Shown: positions 1-11,836 of the stretch, piece by piece
How the letters are laid out: the number at the start of each line of letters is the position of its first letter
Numbering within the stretch: the first letter of the stretch is position 1
Translations under genes and position numbers: made by a program
From: Aaosphaeria pasadenensis
Taxonomy: Eukaryota; Ascomycota; Dothideomycetes; Pleosporales
Assembly (NCBI GenBank): GCA_022813625.1
Contig: JAKLMB010000024.1
Span: 496,001-560,000, forward strand
DNA length: 64,000 bases
Direction of reading: 5' to 3'
The notes under the pieces: model-generated
Databases searched by the model: none
Told to the model about the DNA's origin: nothing
Seen by the model: the letters and a program-made list of their open reading frames with translations, nothing else

Positions 1-469
1 TGCAGGGGGTGAGGGTTTGAAGAGTTGGGGAAGGCGTTGTGATGGTGTTTTGGCCTACCTACCCAAGGGGCGCTTGCGAGCTTGCTTTTATATCATCTTG
101 ATAGTCATATTTATAGAGGGAGAACATTTCGAACAGATGTTTCAAGTATACAGGAAAAGGGGAAGCGTTCCAACCTTTGTCCATGAGATCAATTCGTTCC
201 AGTTCATTTCTATCATAAGTGTGAATTTGACCATTGCCTGTCGTCCATCACTGTTCCGTCTCCATCCCATCCATGTGTCCGGCTGTCCGTCTGGCCATCC
301 GTCTCCAGCTCCGCACCGAGGGGGTATGCAAATAGACCATTAAAGTTACAACGTCAAAAAACTTGCGCGTGCGTGGCCTCAGAATGGGAGAAGGGGGAAG
401 TGAGGTCCGCTCGCACCAAAAAGGCTTTTTCTTTTCTTGTTTTTCGTTTCCACCATAACTTTTGTTTCT
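1..469. other. Window edge and 3' flank of profilin
   Basis: I see no supportable gene here. A 108-codon open frame on the plus strand (17-343) has no recognisable domain and no codon-bias support. The last ~115 bases are the probable 3' UTR of the minus-strand profilin gene. Confidence 0.5.
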
Positions 470-1180
470 CTAGTATCCGACGCCCTTGAGGTACTCGGCG
501 AGCTCGACGACGCTGTTGAAGGCGGCGGGGGTGGTGACGTCGTCTGGGTGGTGAGCGATGAGGATGGCTTGGTTGGTCTTGTGAGCTACGACGCCCTCCT
601 TGCCCTGTGAGGATGAACAGATTAGTACGTTGTCTGGATGTAGGAGATTCTGTATGTATAGTGGGGGTAGCCGGTACCTTCTTTGACTTGATGGAGTCGT
701 CATCTGCGGCAATGGTCATGTACTTGACACCGTTGACCTTGACGCCCTCGGAGAGAACCTTCTTGGGCTCGCTCTTGTCGTTGAAGGAGTCGGCGATGGC
801 CTTCAGCTCGGCGGTGGGGAGCTGGCAGGTACAAGTTAGCATACATGATCGGGGATGTCTTTGCGCAAACAGCTTCGGGCTTTCCAGCCGGTGCCATTTC
901 CTGTCCAAAACTTGATTGTAGAAAGATGTTTCCGGATAGACGTACGTTGAAGTCAGCGCTTGCTGCCCAGATGGTCTCGCCGGTGATGTCGCAAATGACG
1001 GCCTTGTCGATGTTGCCTGAGCCAACGAGGCTGGTAGGAAACGAAGATGTTAGATTCAACTGATGATATCTGGTAAGGGATGGATAGTAAATTTACCTCT
1101 GGTCGATATATGCTGGAGGAGATGTTAATTGGATAAGCTGAACGGGTGTCAGGAGCTGTAGACGTACCTTGCCAGGACAT
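470..1180 (-). CDS. PFY1: Profilin
   Basis: Actin-monomer and poly-proline binding protein of the cortical cytoskeleton. Five exons join cleanly: 1168-1180, 1097-1112, 946-1030, 678-821 and 470-604, giving 130 residues, the usual profilin length. The spliced N-terminus reads MSWQAYID and continues SLVGSGNIDKA and ITGETIWAAS, which are profilin hallmarks. The C-terminal part has VNGVKYM and ends AEYLKGVGY. The two first exons are micro-exons of 13 and 16 nt, so an ORF scan misses the start. The chosen ATG at 1178-1180 is the only one giving the conserved N-terminal helix. It is transcribed away from the RNPS1-like gene, with a 1.6 kb intergenic region between them. The identification is secure; exon 2 is the least certain junction because it is so short, but phases agree throughout. 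Confidence 0.95.
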
Positions 1181-2816
1181 GTTTGAAGGTGATGGAGGGG
1201 TTTAGTGTGTAGTTGGGTAATGGAAAGAGAGGCGGGAAGGCGGGATGATCAACAGGTAGAAGAGATTTGTAGTTGGGCGGTCGGAAGGAGAGGAAGAGGA
1301 AGAGGGATAGGGTGACTCAGCAACAAGAGTTTGAATTGCTATTTGCGATGAGTGGCAAAGACAAGACAAGGTTCGAGGTAACTGTGACTAGTAGTTGAGT
1401 TGTTGGGCAGGGAAGAGGAGGAAGAAGATGTTCCAAATCAACAGTGAGAGAGACACAGCGGGCGGTTTAGGGAGGGAAAAGGTGGGGCTTTGAAGAAACG
1501 GCCAACAACCCCGCCATCAACAACAACTCGACAACTAAAATAACTTAACTACTACACCACCAGCACATGTATTCACACCGTATATACTGATACGGAGTGA
1601 ATTTGCACTTTAGATGCCTATACCTTTGAATTAAACCTTACATGTTGATAACCATCTTACATGGAACTCTTATATCCTTCGTCATGAGTGCTAATAATAT
1701 ATGCAGTCCTGTGTGTATGTTCTACTTATAGTATCGTAATCATCTCCTCTCTTCGATTCCCACGCCCAATTTTCTCCTTTGGCGCTTCTTGCGCCATCAT
1801 GCAGCTTGCTGTCGTGTGGGGGTCCGACTGAATACATGCCTACATACGGAGTAATAGTATGGGCACATGAATGGATAGATCAATGGAGTGGATCAGGGGA
1901 TGGATGCAATCAGCTGTCATGTCTTACTCGCCCAACCCAACCCAACCAATTCCCTCAACGGGATATCTCTTCCACCTACGAGGTACAATCGTTTTCCGAA
2001 GCATGATATGGGAATGGAAAGCTTGATGCTCATGCTTATGTTCATGTTCATGCTTGTGCTCTTGCTCCTGCGTGTGCATGCATGTACCGGTAGAACTACT
2101 GCACTGCATGAATACCTAGGTAGATATGACGCACGTAATGGGATCTCCGGCAGAGCAGAGCAGAGTACGGTAAGGAAATGCTCCTAGGCTAGATGCATCA
2201 CCTCTGTCTAGCCAACATCCGGTCAGAACGGGATAGGCACAATGCAATCCTCCCATAGCCGAACCGCTTGCCACGGAGCTTGAAACCCTCCGGAGCTTGC
2301 AATGTACCCGTATCTTTTGCCGCCATGTAGTTAAATATTCCTTGAACGTTTTCGAAGCTGCCCGTGCACAGGTGGAATTGAGTTCAGTTGTACTAGGAGA
2401 TCATGTTATAGCACATACACCTACATGTACCTTGTGTGTTTGTGTACAGCTTTCCAACCGTTGCGGTCTCCCCTGCAGTAAATCTGCTGTAGCTAGCCCA
2501 AGCTCCGGTATGTTGTCCCACCCATTTGAAGCATGATTCGGCAGTCAAAGACACCAATTCTTCGCAGCTGTTCATTCAGCTGCAAGCGGAACCAGAGAGA
2601 GATGACGCTCGATCTAGCCCAAATGGGACATAGAGCTGTGAAACAATAGTCACGTGAGACACAAGTGGTCCGAGCTCCAAAGTTTTGGACGCGTTCATTG
2701 TTCAGTATGGATATCAAGCAACTATCAAACATACAACAACAACAATAACAACAACTGCTTCGCCATCCATTTCTAATCAATCCCGCCGGCTTGAAAGTCG
2801 CATCATCCTCGCGACC
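1181..2816. other. Divergent intergenic region (profilin / RNPS1-like)
   Basis: Gene-free 1.6 kb between two divergent genes. It contains an imperfect hexamer array at about 2026-2068 and a CCTAGGTAGGTA-type palindromic motif near 2115, a motif seen again near 22590 and 37490. An upstream in-frame ATG at 2685 precedes the RNPS1-like start but lies in what looks like 5' leader. Confidence 0.5.
2026..2068. repeat. Imperfect ATGCTC/ATGTTC hexamer microsatellite
   Basis: About seven hexamer units with substitutions between C and T at fixed positions, in intergenic DNA. It creates spurious Met/Leu-rich and His/Glu-rich open frames on both strands. Confidence 0.8.
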
Positions 2817-4002
2817 ATGTCTTCGTCAAGAAGAGAATCCCAATCTCCCACACGCTCTCGCAGCGCCTCTCGTGGCCGTCCTATCACACAATCACCGTCG
2901 CAAGATCGCAGATCACCCTCGAACCGCTCAAGGAGTCCTCGGCGCTCTTTGTCCTCCCGGTCTGTCTCTCGCTCGCGATCGCGCACACCAAATCGGTCCG
3001 CCAGTCCTGGGGGTAGGCGCAATGGAAGGCGAAGCTACACACCAGATAGCAGGTCAAGGTCATATTCACGGAGTCCTCGAGGTCGACGAGCAAGCTACAG
3101 CCGCAGTCCAAGCCGCAGGAGTGATTCCCCGGCCCCTCGAAGTGCAAAGGTAGGCGATTTGTTGCCCCCAAGTGAAAGCCAAATTTCCCCATGCCAACCC
3201 TGTCATTTCTAGATTGTTGTAGAAGGTCTCACCAAGAATGTCAAAGAGGATCATATTCGCGAGATCTTCGGCAATTATGGTCCCATAAAAGACGTCAAGG
3301 TCCCCATGAATCAGCTCTGTAAGCACGCCTGTCTCACAAGCGCATAATGGACCAACTAACAGGTCAGACAACATCAACCGCGGAACTGCCTTTGTTCTCT
3401 ACGAGGAAGTCGATGATGCCGACGAAGCCATCGCAAAGATGCACGAGGCGCAGTTGGACGGTGCGAAGCTCAGCGTTTCCATAGTACTCCCCCGTCGTCG
3501 CTTCTCACGATCTCCTCCCTTCCGCCCAGCGCCTCGCGACTCCTATGATAGCAGAGGAGGTGGTGCGCCGGGCTCGTACCGGCCGCCGCCCATGGGAGGC
3601 CCACAGCGTTATCGTTCCCCACCACGCCGTTATTCTAGGTCCCCACCTCGAGGATATCCCGGTGGTCGAGGGGGTCGCGGTAGGGGTGGCTTCGGTGGCC
3701 CACCAAGAGGAGATCGAGGTGGTTCTCACCGTCGCTCATATTCGAGGTCGAGGTCTCCCAGGCGAAGCCGATCAAGGTCGTACTCTTCTAGATCTCGCTC
3801 GGAGACACCACCAAGACGTGGAGATGGCGGAGGTCGTGGTCGTGGACGTGGTCGTGGACGGGGCGGAGATAATTTCTCTCGCAGGGATCCATCGCCTCGC
3901 GGACGTGGACGAAGAAGCCCCAGCTATGATTCATATGACAGCTACAGTGATCGAAGCCGTAGTAGGGGCAGGGGTGACGGAGGACGAGACCATGGTCGCT
4001 GA
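2817..4002 (+). CDS. RNPS1-like SR protein with one RRM
   Basis: Nuclear pre-mRNA splicing/EJC-associated factor. Exons 2817-3149, 3213-3318 and 3367-4002 join in frame (introns of 63 and 48 nt). The N-terminal ~110 residues are an RS-rich domain (repeated SRS, RSP and SPS). A single RRM follows, starting IVVEGLTKNVKEDHIREIF, with the RNP1-like strand RGTAFVLYE just after the second intron, then a long C-terminal tail rich in RS, RGG and GRGR repeats. RS-RRM-RS/RGG is the layout of RNPS1 and its fungal relatives. The start MSSSRRESQ was chosen over the in-frame ATG 132 nt upstream because the latter adds a non-conserved leader in likely 5' UTR. It converges on the kinase gene downstream. Other single-RRM SR proteins are possible alternatives; the RRM signature makes RNPS1 the best fit. 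Confidence 0.85.
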
Positions 4003-4285
4003 TTCTTGTGCATGCGTGTGCGGCAAGCAAAAAAAGGTACAACACTTGGACAGGATTGGCGTTGGATGGCGTTGCAGCAGGGAAAGGAAAAAACAAAACT
4101 CAATTGCGGGCATTTGGACTTCCATTTTGATTTTATAGAATTAGCAGCCTCCGGGATCAAGGATACCCCTTTACGCTCTCACATGGCATCGCTGTATACC
4201 GCCCGCAATGACGCGCTCAGGTAGTCAATAAACAATAAATATATCTATTGAAAGCACCCACTCGCACTTGACCATTCCCCACACT

Positions 4286-5759
4286 TCAACCCATCTTAAG
4301 CATAAACCCAGCCCCCTTCTGCTCCTCTTCCCTCCCCGCAAAGATCCCACTGAAATCGATCTCCGCGCCGCCCATCCCCGGCGCATCCCCCCTTTGCGGC
4401 GCATTCGGACTCCTCTTCCTCCTCCTCTCCTGCCCCGCCTTACTCGGAAACGTAGGAAACATCTCCGGCGGCTTCGGCTTCGGACTCTCCGTGAAATACG
4501 CATGATTCAGCATATCCCCCGCCGTCGGCCGCCCCTCGGGATTCATCGACAACAGCTCCGTCAACAACTCCACCCCCTTATTCGTCAGCAGCGGGAACTT
4601 CGTGCGTATCACGGGGCCAGGTTTCGGGCCCCTCGTGTCGCGCGGAAGCCGCAGGCTCTTCGCATTGGGGAGGCGGTAGAAGCCCGGCCACGACTTTTCG
4701 TCCGGGAGGCCGCACAGCGCGAAAATCTTGGCGAGCTCGTCGACTTCGTTCTTGCCTGGTAAGAGAGGCTCTTTGAGGAGCAGTTCGCCGAATATGCAGC
4801 CCACGGACCACATGTCGACTTCGGTGCTGTAGGTTGTCGTGCCGAGGAGGAGCTCCGGGGCGCGGTACCAGAGGGTTACGACGAGTTGGGTCAGGGGCGC
4901 GTTGGGTGGTGGGATGAAGCGGGCCATGCCGAAGTCTGCGAGTTTGAGGGCGCCGCGGTTGTTGAGGAGGATCTGGGGGGTGAGTTAGTGGTTGTGGTTC
5001 ATAGGGAGAGAGGGGGATGTATACATTTGAGGTTTTGAGATCGCGGTGCATGATGTGGTTTTGGTGGAGGAAATCTACGCCCGAGACTAGTTGGCGCAGG
5101 AGGGTTTTCACTTCGGAGGCGAGGAAGGGCTCGGCCATGTCTTCTTGGAGGGTCTTGAGGTCGTGCTCGATGAATTCCATTACAAGTACCACCCTGGGTG
5201 TAGGTTAGCTATCAGTGTTTTGGTTCTGGTTGAGGATGTGGAAGAGGGCGTACTCATCCAGAGAGTCTCCCACGACTACCTCTTTCAAGTCTACGATGTT
5301 CTTGTGCCGTGCCTTCTGTAACATCGCAATCTCTCGCAATGCTGTGATCGGAAAGCCATCGTTTACGTAGTCCATCTTGACCTTCTTCAAAGCCACAATT
5401 TCCGATGTTCCAATCTCTTTTGCTCTGGAAACCCAACCATAGCTGCCTTCCTCGATATGATTCAATGTCTCGAAATTATTGATATGTCGACAAGGACCCC
5501 AACTTCCAGCTTCAAATCTCAATACCTTTGCCTCTCCAGAAACGCCTGATGCACCACCCTCCTTCTCAGGGGAGGCAGATAATCTTCTTCTCTTAGCCGG
5601 TCGCGATGCTTGCTCCCGTTCTGCAGCCGCACGTGCAGCAGCAGCCTCCTGCTCGGCCTGCTGTTTCGCGAGCTTCTGGCGCTTCTTCTCCTCCTTCTCT
5701 TTCTTCCTACGGGCGTCCTCCGCCTTATCGGCTTCGTCGTTCGCCCAGCGTGAAGCCAT
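4286..5759 (-). CDS. Cyclin-dependent kinase, CDK11/PITSLRE type
   Basis: Serine/threonine kinase of the CDK10/11 group, expected to be nuclear and linked to transcription, splicing and mitosis. Exons 5254-5759, 5025-5193 and 4286-4972 give 453 residues. The first ~90 residues are a charged, Lys/Glu/Ala-rich probable coiled coil with a basic KRRRL cluster. The kinase domain follows: glycine-loop IEEGSYGWV (about 102-110), catalytic Lys125 in VALKKVK, the cyclin-binding helix PITALRE (about 138-144, the family name motif), HRDLKTSN (Asp220) and ADFGMAR (Asp238), then VVTLWYRAPELLLG. The C-terminal tail of ~60 residues is Pro/Lys-rich. DFGMAR instead of DFGLAR is the only small oddity. Its start is 239 bp from the start of the divergent NDUFAF7-like gene, so the two probably share a promoter region. 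Confidence 0.92.
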
Positions 5760-5998
5760 CCTATCTTTCTATCTCTTTCTTATTTCTCCAATCGCGCTTA
5801 TCTTTGTCTCATCAGAAGAACCCAATTCGCGTTTTATAGGTCGATGTCGCAGCAGAGTTAAGCTCACCACGACGCTAGTGCAATTAACATGTGGTCATAG
5901 CTTCCCTTCCCGCGTTTTACGCCCGGGTATTTTTTTCGAGATTCTCAATTGATGCGGGACGGACCCTACGTCATGGAAACTTGAACTACACACGCGCG

Positions 5999-7850
5999 AT
6001 GAGGGCAATTGCGCTGACAGTATGCCGGAATGCGGTGCGGAGCTCACGCACGCAGGCATTGACTTTAAGGAGCACACAATGCGGTGTTCGGTGGTCTTCG
6101 TCGACACCAACGAAGTCTGCGCCGACGTCGTTGTCCTCGATTGATGAGCGACAATGGTCGACTCCGTTGGCGAAGACGCTGGCGCAGGCTATAACAGTAA
6201 TTGAACTTCCCTTCTTCGTGATAGACTATCGGAAGCTGATAATCTCTACCAGACTACCGGCCCCATCTCCGTAGCTGCGTACATGCGGCAATGCTTGACA
6301 CATCCTGACGGCGGATACTACACACGGCAGACGACCGGCCACGACCAATTCGGAACGAAGGGCGATTTCATAACGTCCCCTGAGATCAGCCAGGTGTTTG
6401 GAGAGTTGGTGGGAGTGTGGCTTTATACTGAGTGGCTTGCGCAGGGTCAGAAGGAAAAGGTGCAGATCATTGAGGTTGGGCCGGGTAGAGGAACGTTGAT
6501 GGATGATGTTCTGAGGGTATGTTCGAAATGCTGGAAGAAGAAAATGCAAGAGATGTATATGTGGATTGGATACTGATTTCGAACAGACACTCTCAAATTT
6601 CAAGAGATTCTCAAGGAGCGTAGAGGCTATCTATCTCATCGAAGCGTCGCCGCATCTACGGAAACAACAAGCCCAACTGCTGGCCGGTACGGACGAACTG
6701 AAAGACACTGATATCGGATGGACGGCTCCCTGCAAATACATTCCCGGTTCCAACATCATCTGGTGCGAAGACATCAGACTCGTACCCAAAGGTTCGTCAA
6801 TTCCAATCCCTCTCAAAATACACCAGACTAAACCCTTCCTTAGAAGAAACCACCACCCCCTTCATCCTCGCCCACGAATTCTTCGACGCCCTTCCAATCC
6901 ACATCTTCCAATCCGTCATGTCGACCAGCATCCCCGCCTCCTCGACCATCATGACGCCCACGGGACCCATAAAACCCAAAACAGGCCCTCAAGCCCCGCA
7001 ATCAAACTGGCACGAACTCGTCGTCTCCCCGACATCACCTTACACCGACAACCCATCCCCTCCCCCATCCTCCCCAGAAAACGCCACCGCAACCGCCTAC
7101 GCGAAACCCGACCCCAAAGCCCCAAAAGACGACTTCGAACTCACCCTCTCCAAAACCCCAACCCCGCACTCCCTCTACCTCCCCCAGAAGTCCCCCCGCT
7201 ACAAAGCCCTGCAATCCACCGAGGGCGCCATCGTAGAAATATCGCCAGAATCCCTCTCCTACATCTCCGACTTCGCCACCCGCATCGGCGGCGCGAATCC
7301 TGCGCCCCCGTCTCCACCACCGTCTACGTCCACAACTCCCCAACGACGAGCATCCGAAAAGGAACAACCCTTCAACAAACCCAACCCCTCAGGCGCAGCT
7401 CTGATCCTCGATTACGGACCGCTCGACACGATCCCCGCCAACACGCTCCGCGGTATCCGATCGCACGCCACGTGCTCTCCCTTCCGCGACCCGGGCCTCG
7501 TCGACCTGTCCGCAGACGTCGATTTCCTGGCCCTCGCGGAGGCGGCTCTCGATGCCTCGCCGGGCGTAGAGGTGCATGGGCCTGTAGAGCAGGCGTTTTT
7601 CCTTAGCACGTTGGGGATTAAGGAGAGGGTGGAGAGGTTGGTTAAGGGGAAGAAGAAGGACGGGAGCGGGGAGAGTGAGGAGGGGAAGGAGGTGGCGGAG
7701 AGGGTGGAGGGCGCGTGGAAGAGGTTGGTGGATAGGGGGCCTACCGGCATGGGCAGGATTTATAAGGCGTTGGCTATACTGCCGTATGTTGAGGGGAGGG
7801 CGGTTAGGAGGCCGGTGGGTTTCGGGGGGGATGTTGTGGGGTTTAGGTGA
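5999..7850 (+). CDS. NDUFAF7-like mitochondrial arginine methyltransferase
   Basis: SAM-dependent methyltransferase of the NDUFAF7 (former DUF185) family, which methylates a complex I subunit in the mitochondrial matrix during assembly. Exons 5999-6196, 6253-6516, 6587-6791 and 6844-7850 give 557 residues. The N-terminus is Arg/Ser/Thr-rich with almost no acids (MRAIALTVCRNAVRSSR), a good presequence. Family motifs: GPISVAAYMRQCLTHP, GGYYT, FGTKGDFITSPEISQVFGE, the SAM motif EVGPGRGTLMDD at the end of exon 2, and FILAHEFFDALPIHIFQ in exon 4. A Pro/Ser-rich stretch after this block (about 7030-7380) and a Lys/Glu-rich stretch near 7640-7720 look like fungal insertions. Codon use shifts strongly to C-ending codons in exon 4. 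It converges on the anoctamin gene. Confidence 0.9.
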
Positions 7851-8170
7851 TGATGATGACGCTGATGATAGCCATGTACGTTACTGTTGGATATGATGAG
7901 CATGGAAAAGATCGAGGATAAAAATGTATTAAATGTGTATATTCTGTAAAGAGGTGTCATCGGTGAAGAAGCAGAAAAGGATTGCAAGAAAGATTCGCCA
8001 GGCCAAGTACGCTCGGTCATAACTCGTAAGGGTTTATCGAAGAAAGGAAAAAGCACCACCTCACCACTGCCACCATCACTTTTACTCCATCTCTTCTCAT
8101 TCTTCGCTTCCTGAACTCATCCCCCGACACACTCCATCGACCACCCAGCACTCTCATTCCCGTAAACAAC
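7851..8170. other. Convergent intergenic region
   Basis: 320 bp between two converging genes; probably the two 3' UTRs. I see no gene or clear repeat. Confidence 0.5.
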
Positions 8171-10536
8171 TCAAAGCTCCTTCTTAGTCTCGGGGCTTAC
8201 CTCTACCGCAGCCCGCTCAATGTATCCCTTCCCGACAGCAGCGACCTCCTTCCACCCCTTCTGCCTGGCCCAAAACCTGATCTCCGGCGTCGTGGCATGG
8301 AGACTCGCGCGTCGAGCATCCTCCTCAAGGCTCTCCCTCGTGATGTCTCCGCCTGCTTCCGCCATCCTTGGAATCTTCTCGAGGAGGCTGAGATTCTCCT
8401 TGAAGTACTGGTTGCGCACGAGGAACCTATCTCTGCGCTCCTTCTGGAGGCCTGGGGAGTCGAGCTTGGAGATGGCGAGCCGGACGCCCCAGCGCACGAT
8501 GAAGAATGCGTGTTCGGAGAAGAAGACAGTGAGGAGGAGCGCCCAGCCTGTGATGCTGCTAGGGTGGCCGTCGGGGCCTAGACCGTCATTGGAGAAGAGG
8601 TAGACTAGCGCAGAGGTCGTGAGACTGCCGAGCCAGGTGATGAAGCTGAGGGAGTCGAGCCACGGTCCGATGGTGTCTGCGCGCCAGGGCGTGGGTCGTC
8701 GCATCTCTACGCAGATCTTCATGGCGTCGGCGCGGAGCTCGAGCCAGTCGTTGATGACGAAGGAGACTGCGGTGAGGGGCCAGATGACGGAGAAAAGACT
8801 CAGGTAGCCGAATTGGAGGACCATTTCTCGTAGGTCGGTCGTCACGTCGTAGACGTCGAGCTCGGCCTCTTGTCGTACGCGCTCAAGGAATGCGGCATCC
8901 TCTGGAGGGTCGTTGGCGGCTGGGGATGGCGGTGCTCCTCCGTTCTTCGCGGCGCGCTCGGATTGCATCTTCTTGTACTTTGCGAAGCCACGGCGCTTGA
9001 GGTATGGCATGACAAGCTCCATGCCGAAGTTTACAATCTGGGCGGTGACGGTGAAGTAAATCACCTGCTTACGGAGTCTGTCGGGGTTGATGGTGAAACC
9101 AGCTTCGGGAGCCTGGAGCTGTTTCTCGTCTTCCGCAAAGGGCCTGACTGTCAAGCTAAGGACATCAAGGTACGGCACAATGATGTTGCCGAAAGGTACG
9201 TATACGAAGGCGGTTAAGAAGATAGGAAGGTATGAAGTGATGAAATTGAGGACAAAGATCTTCTGCGTGAGTGCTGTCTGGTAAGCAGCTTCGGTCTCAT
9301 AATTCTCAAGCTGCGTCAATCGGGTTGCGAATGAAGTAAGAATTCCCGTGAGAACAGGCATGACCGTGGTAAGGATGACGGTAGGAAGAAAGACCTGTAT
9401 ACATTAGCCTGCAGCTAGACACATAGTAGCAATGCACATACCAAAATAGTCTTGAACGGACCGCCGTAGACCTCAGAGATGAAAACCTCAATGCCAAAGC
9501 AGGTCGCGATCAAAGCTCCTAGGAGTCCTGCAGCACCAAGAGCAAAAGGAATTTGCAACAGCTGTGTCTGTAATCTCTTCGTAGCAGGGTAGAGGAGAAC
9601 CTTCTCTCCAGTGATTGGGTCTGTGATTTGCTTCTCGTGCTTGAAATCTTTCCTCTTCGTCTCGATGCGAGAGACGTTGCGGACGCCCCAGCGGACTGCT
9701 AGGTCGACTTCTTGATGTTTCCACCACTCGGTGAAGACAATGCACCATATAGAACTCACAATACCATAGATGGGAGAGAAGGACCCCAGAAGCAGCCATG
9801 CCGAGGCACCGAATGCTGCTGGGAAAAGGAGAAAAGCGAAGTAGGATTGCGTAAAGGCGAAGTAGAAGGCAATCTTCTAAGATCAGCTACAATGCCTATG
9901 CGTGGGACTGTACCAATGCTTACCTTCTCACCCAAGCGATTGCGGATATCGTCAATGTCCTCCGGCTTCAAGAACCATTGCCCAGTCCATTTCTTCAGCC
10001 AATCCTTGTTATACGCATGATCGTGGAGGGCGAATAGCGCTTCGACCTCTTTCCACTCGCCCTCCTTGGGCGTGATACCCGCACCACCCTCCGAGACAGG
10101 GTTCGTGATCAGCTGGTATATGATTCGCAGTCTTTCGGCTTCATAAAGGGGTTCGGATTCGAGGGCTTCACGAGTTTCCTTGGGAGGGGCAGCGGCTCGG
10201 ACGCCGTGGATCCAGTCGCGGACTCTGTTCAGGGGCTGTCAGTATGCTTCGGGGTCTGGCACAGGTGTGTAAGGATACTACCTTGACCTGTAGATCTCAC
10301 CGAACAGGTGCTCGTCCGAGGAGACGCGTATGAAGAGAAGAACAGAGTGATTGTCGCCGTTGCGGACCTCCGTCTGCAGCCCCACGCTGGCGAGAGCTTC
10401 GACTAGCTTCTCGAACTTTTGTACGGCCACAGCCTTTTCTATTCCAACATGTCAGAGCTGATGCGTCAATTCAAAGACGTGCAAATTGCGTACCCGTCTT
10501 CGCAAAACGATAGCTAATCACGTAATCGACGTCCAT
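8171..10536 (-). CDS. Anoctamin (TMEM16/Ist2 family) membrane protein
   Basis: Calcium-regulated lipid scramblase or ER-plasma membrane tether of the TMEM16 family. Exons 10494-10536, 10282-10438, 9924-10224, 9442-9876 and 8171-9394 give 719 residues, close to the known filamentous-fungal TMEM16 proteins. The N-terminus MDVDYVISYRFAKT and the cytosolic domain through WFLKPEDIDDIRNRLGEK match the anoctamin dimerisation region. Hydrophobic segments follow: the first near IAFYFAFTQSYFAFLLF, then around FGIEVFISEV, VILTTVMPVLTGILTS, FITSYLPIFLTAFVYVPFG and FGYLSLFSVIWPLTAVSFV. The conserved acidic helix NDWLELRADAMK, part of the calcium/lipid-path helices, is present. Whether it works as scramblase or tether cannot be told from sequence alone. 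It is tail-to-tail with the NDUFAF7-like gene. Confidence 0.9.
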
Positions 10537-11836
10537 GTTTGTTTGTAGTGCCTGACTTTTGGGCGCCATATTGGCAGATTAGCTCGGATGCTCGAGCAGG
10601 GCAGACCGCCACAAGCTTTATTTATCTCAAAAGAAATGATGAAGATAGGGAATAGAAAACTCTTAGGAAGTGGAGGGAGAGGGGAGAGCAAGAGACATGA
10701 ACATGGCAATAATTAGTGTACAAACCAGGCAAGAAATGTATCGTTGCATGTGCAGCAGCCAAGCCAAGATTTTGGAACAACACCCACGTCATCGAAGCGC
10801 GATCCGCAGGCATCCTGGCGACACATCCAAAGGGAGGCCTGTGAGATCGTGCATTCGCCTATCGACGCGCAGGATAGAAAGTAGAAATTCTCCCAATTCA
10901 TTATTTGAAGCATTATTGACGATATTCCGTTGAGAACTATTCTAAAATTATATATCAGTAGCATGCTCTATAGGTTCACCACACTATGAATTGACACTCA
11001 TTTGTTGAGTTGACGAGCTTGAATAAGGGAGCACGTAACGACTGAGACCCTCTCCCACACACACACTCTACGAGGTGTAGTAGAGAGCTCCTGAATAATG
11101 CAAAGTTCCTCCTCAATAGTGCGCATAAAGCATCGCCATTGATGAGGAAGGAAATCGGAAGCAGTGTTCAATGAGTGATGCTGTCCCTCGCTGTCCTTAA
11201 CAGCTTCGAGCCTTGCCCACACCGGGTAATGAATTAGCAGTAATCTAGAGGAGCGTCGACACCTTGTCAAATGCGGAGATGATCAGAAGAAGAAGAAAAA
11301 AAGTGAAAAAGTATCATGGTATCTAGAATACAATTGGGAACCCTGTGGTTTGCGACATCGGCCGGCACGAGTAAATCCACCCTACACGTCTGAATATGGA
11401 GTCGATTTCGTCGGAGCGATGAAAAGGGCTCATCCAAGTCGATGTAGGAAATCGCCGATGGACGCGAGATCGGGAGTCGCCCGGTGACAAGGAACTGAAC
11501 GCGAGTGCAGGGAGTCCATAGGTAATCCGCCTTTTGTTACCACCGGGACGTGATATCTGCGTGTAGCGAAATCAACGTAGCCGAAGCGACATATCCTCAT
11601 CTGAACAACGTAAACTCCATAAACGCCATCAAGGGGTATACCTGATTTCATAACCTCCATAGCCGTATCCATCTCCTCACAATGTGGAATTCGTAATCAT
11701 TACAAGGCCTTCTCGTAAGCCTAACGGGTGTTGTCGCTCTGAAGTGAACATAATGTGAACGCTTCGTTCAGAACATAGGAAATCCGGAAAACGGCGGACA
11801 GTGCTTCGAGCTGCAGATCTCAATTGTCACCAGTAT
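10537..11836. other. Gene-free intergenic region
   Basis: 1.3 kb between the anoctamin start and the TRF4-like stop. Only short open frames lacking any family signature on either strand. I see no RNA gene or repeat. Confidence 0.5.

Noticed and set aside
2685..2816. In-frame upstream ATG of the RNPS1-like gene
   Set aside because: The added 44 residues are low-complexity and unlike the RS domain; most likely 5' leader.
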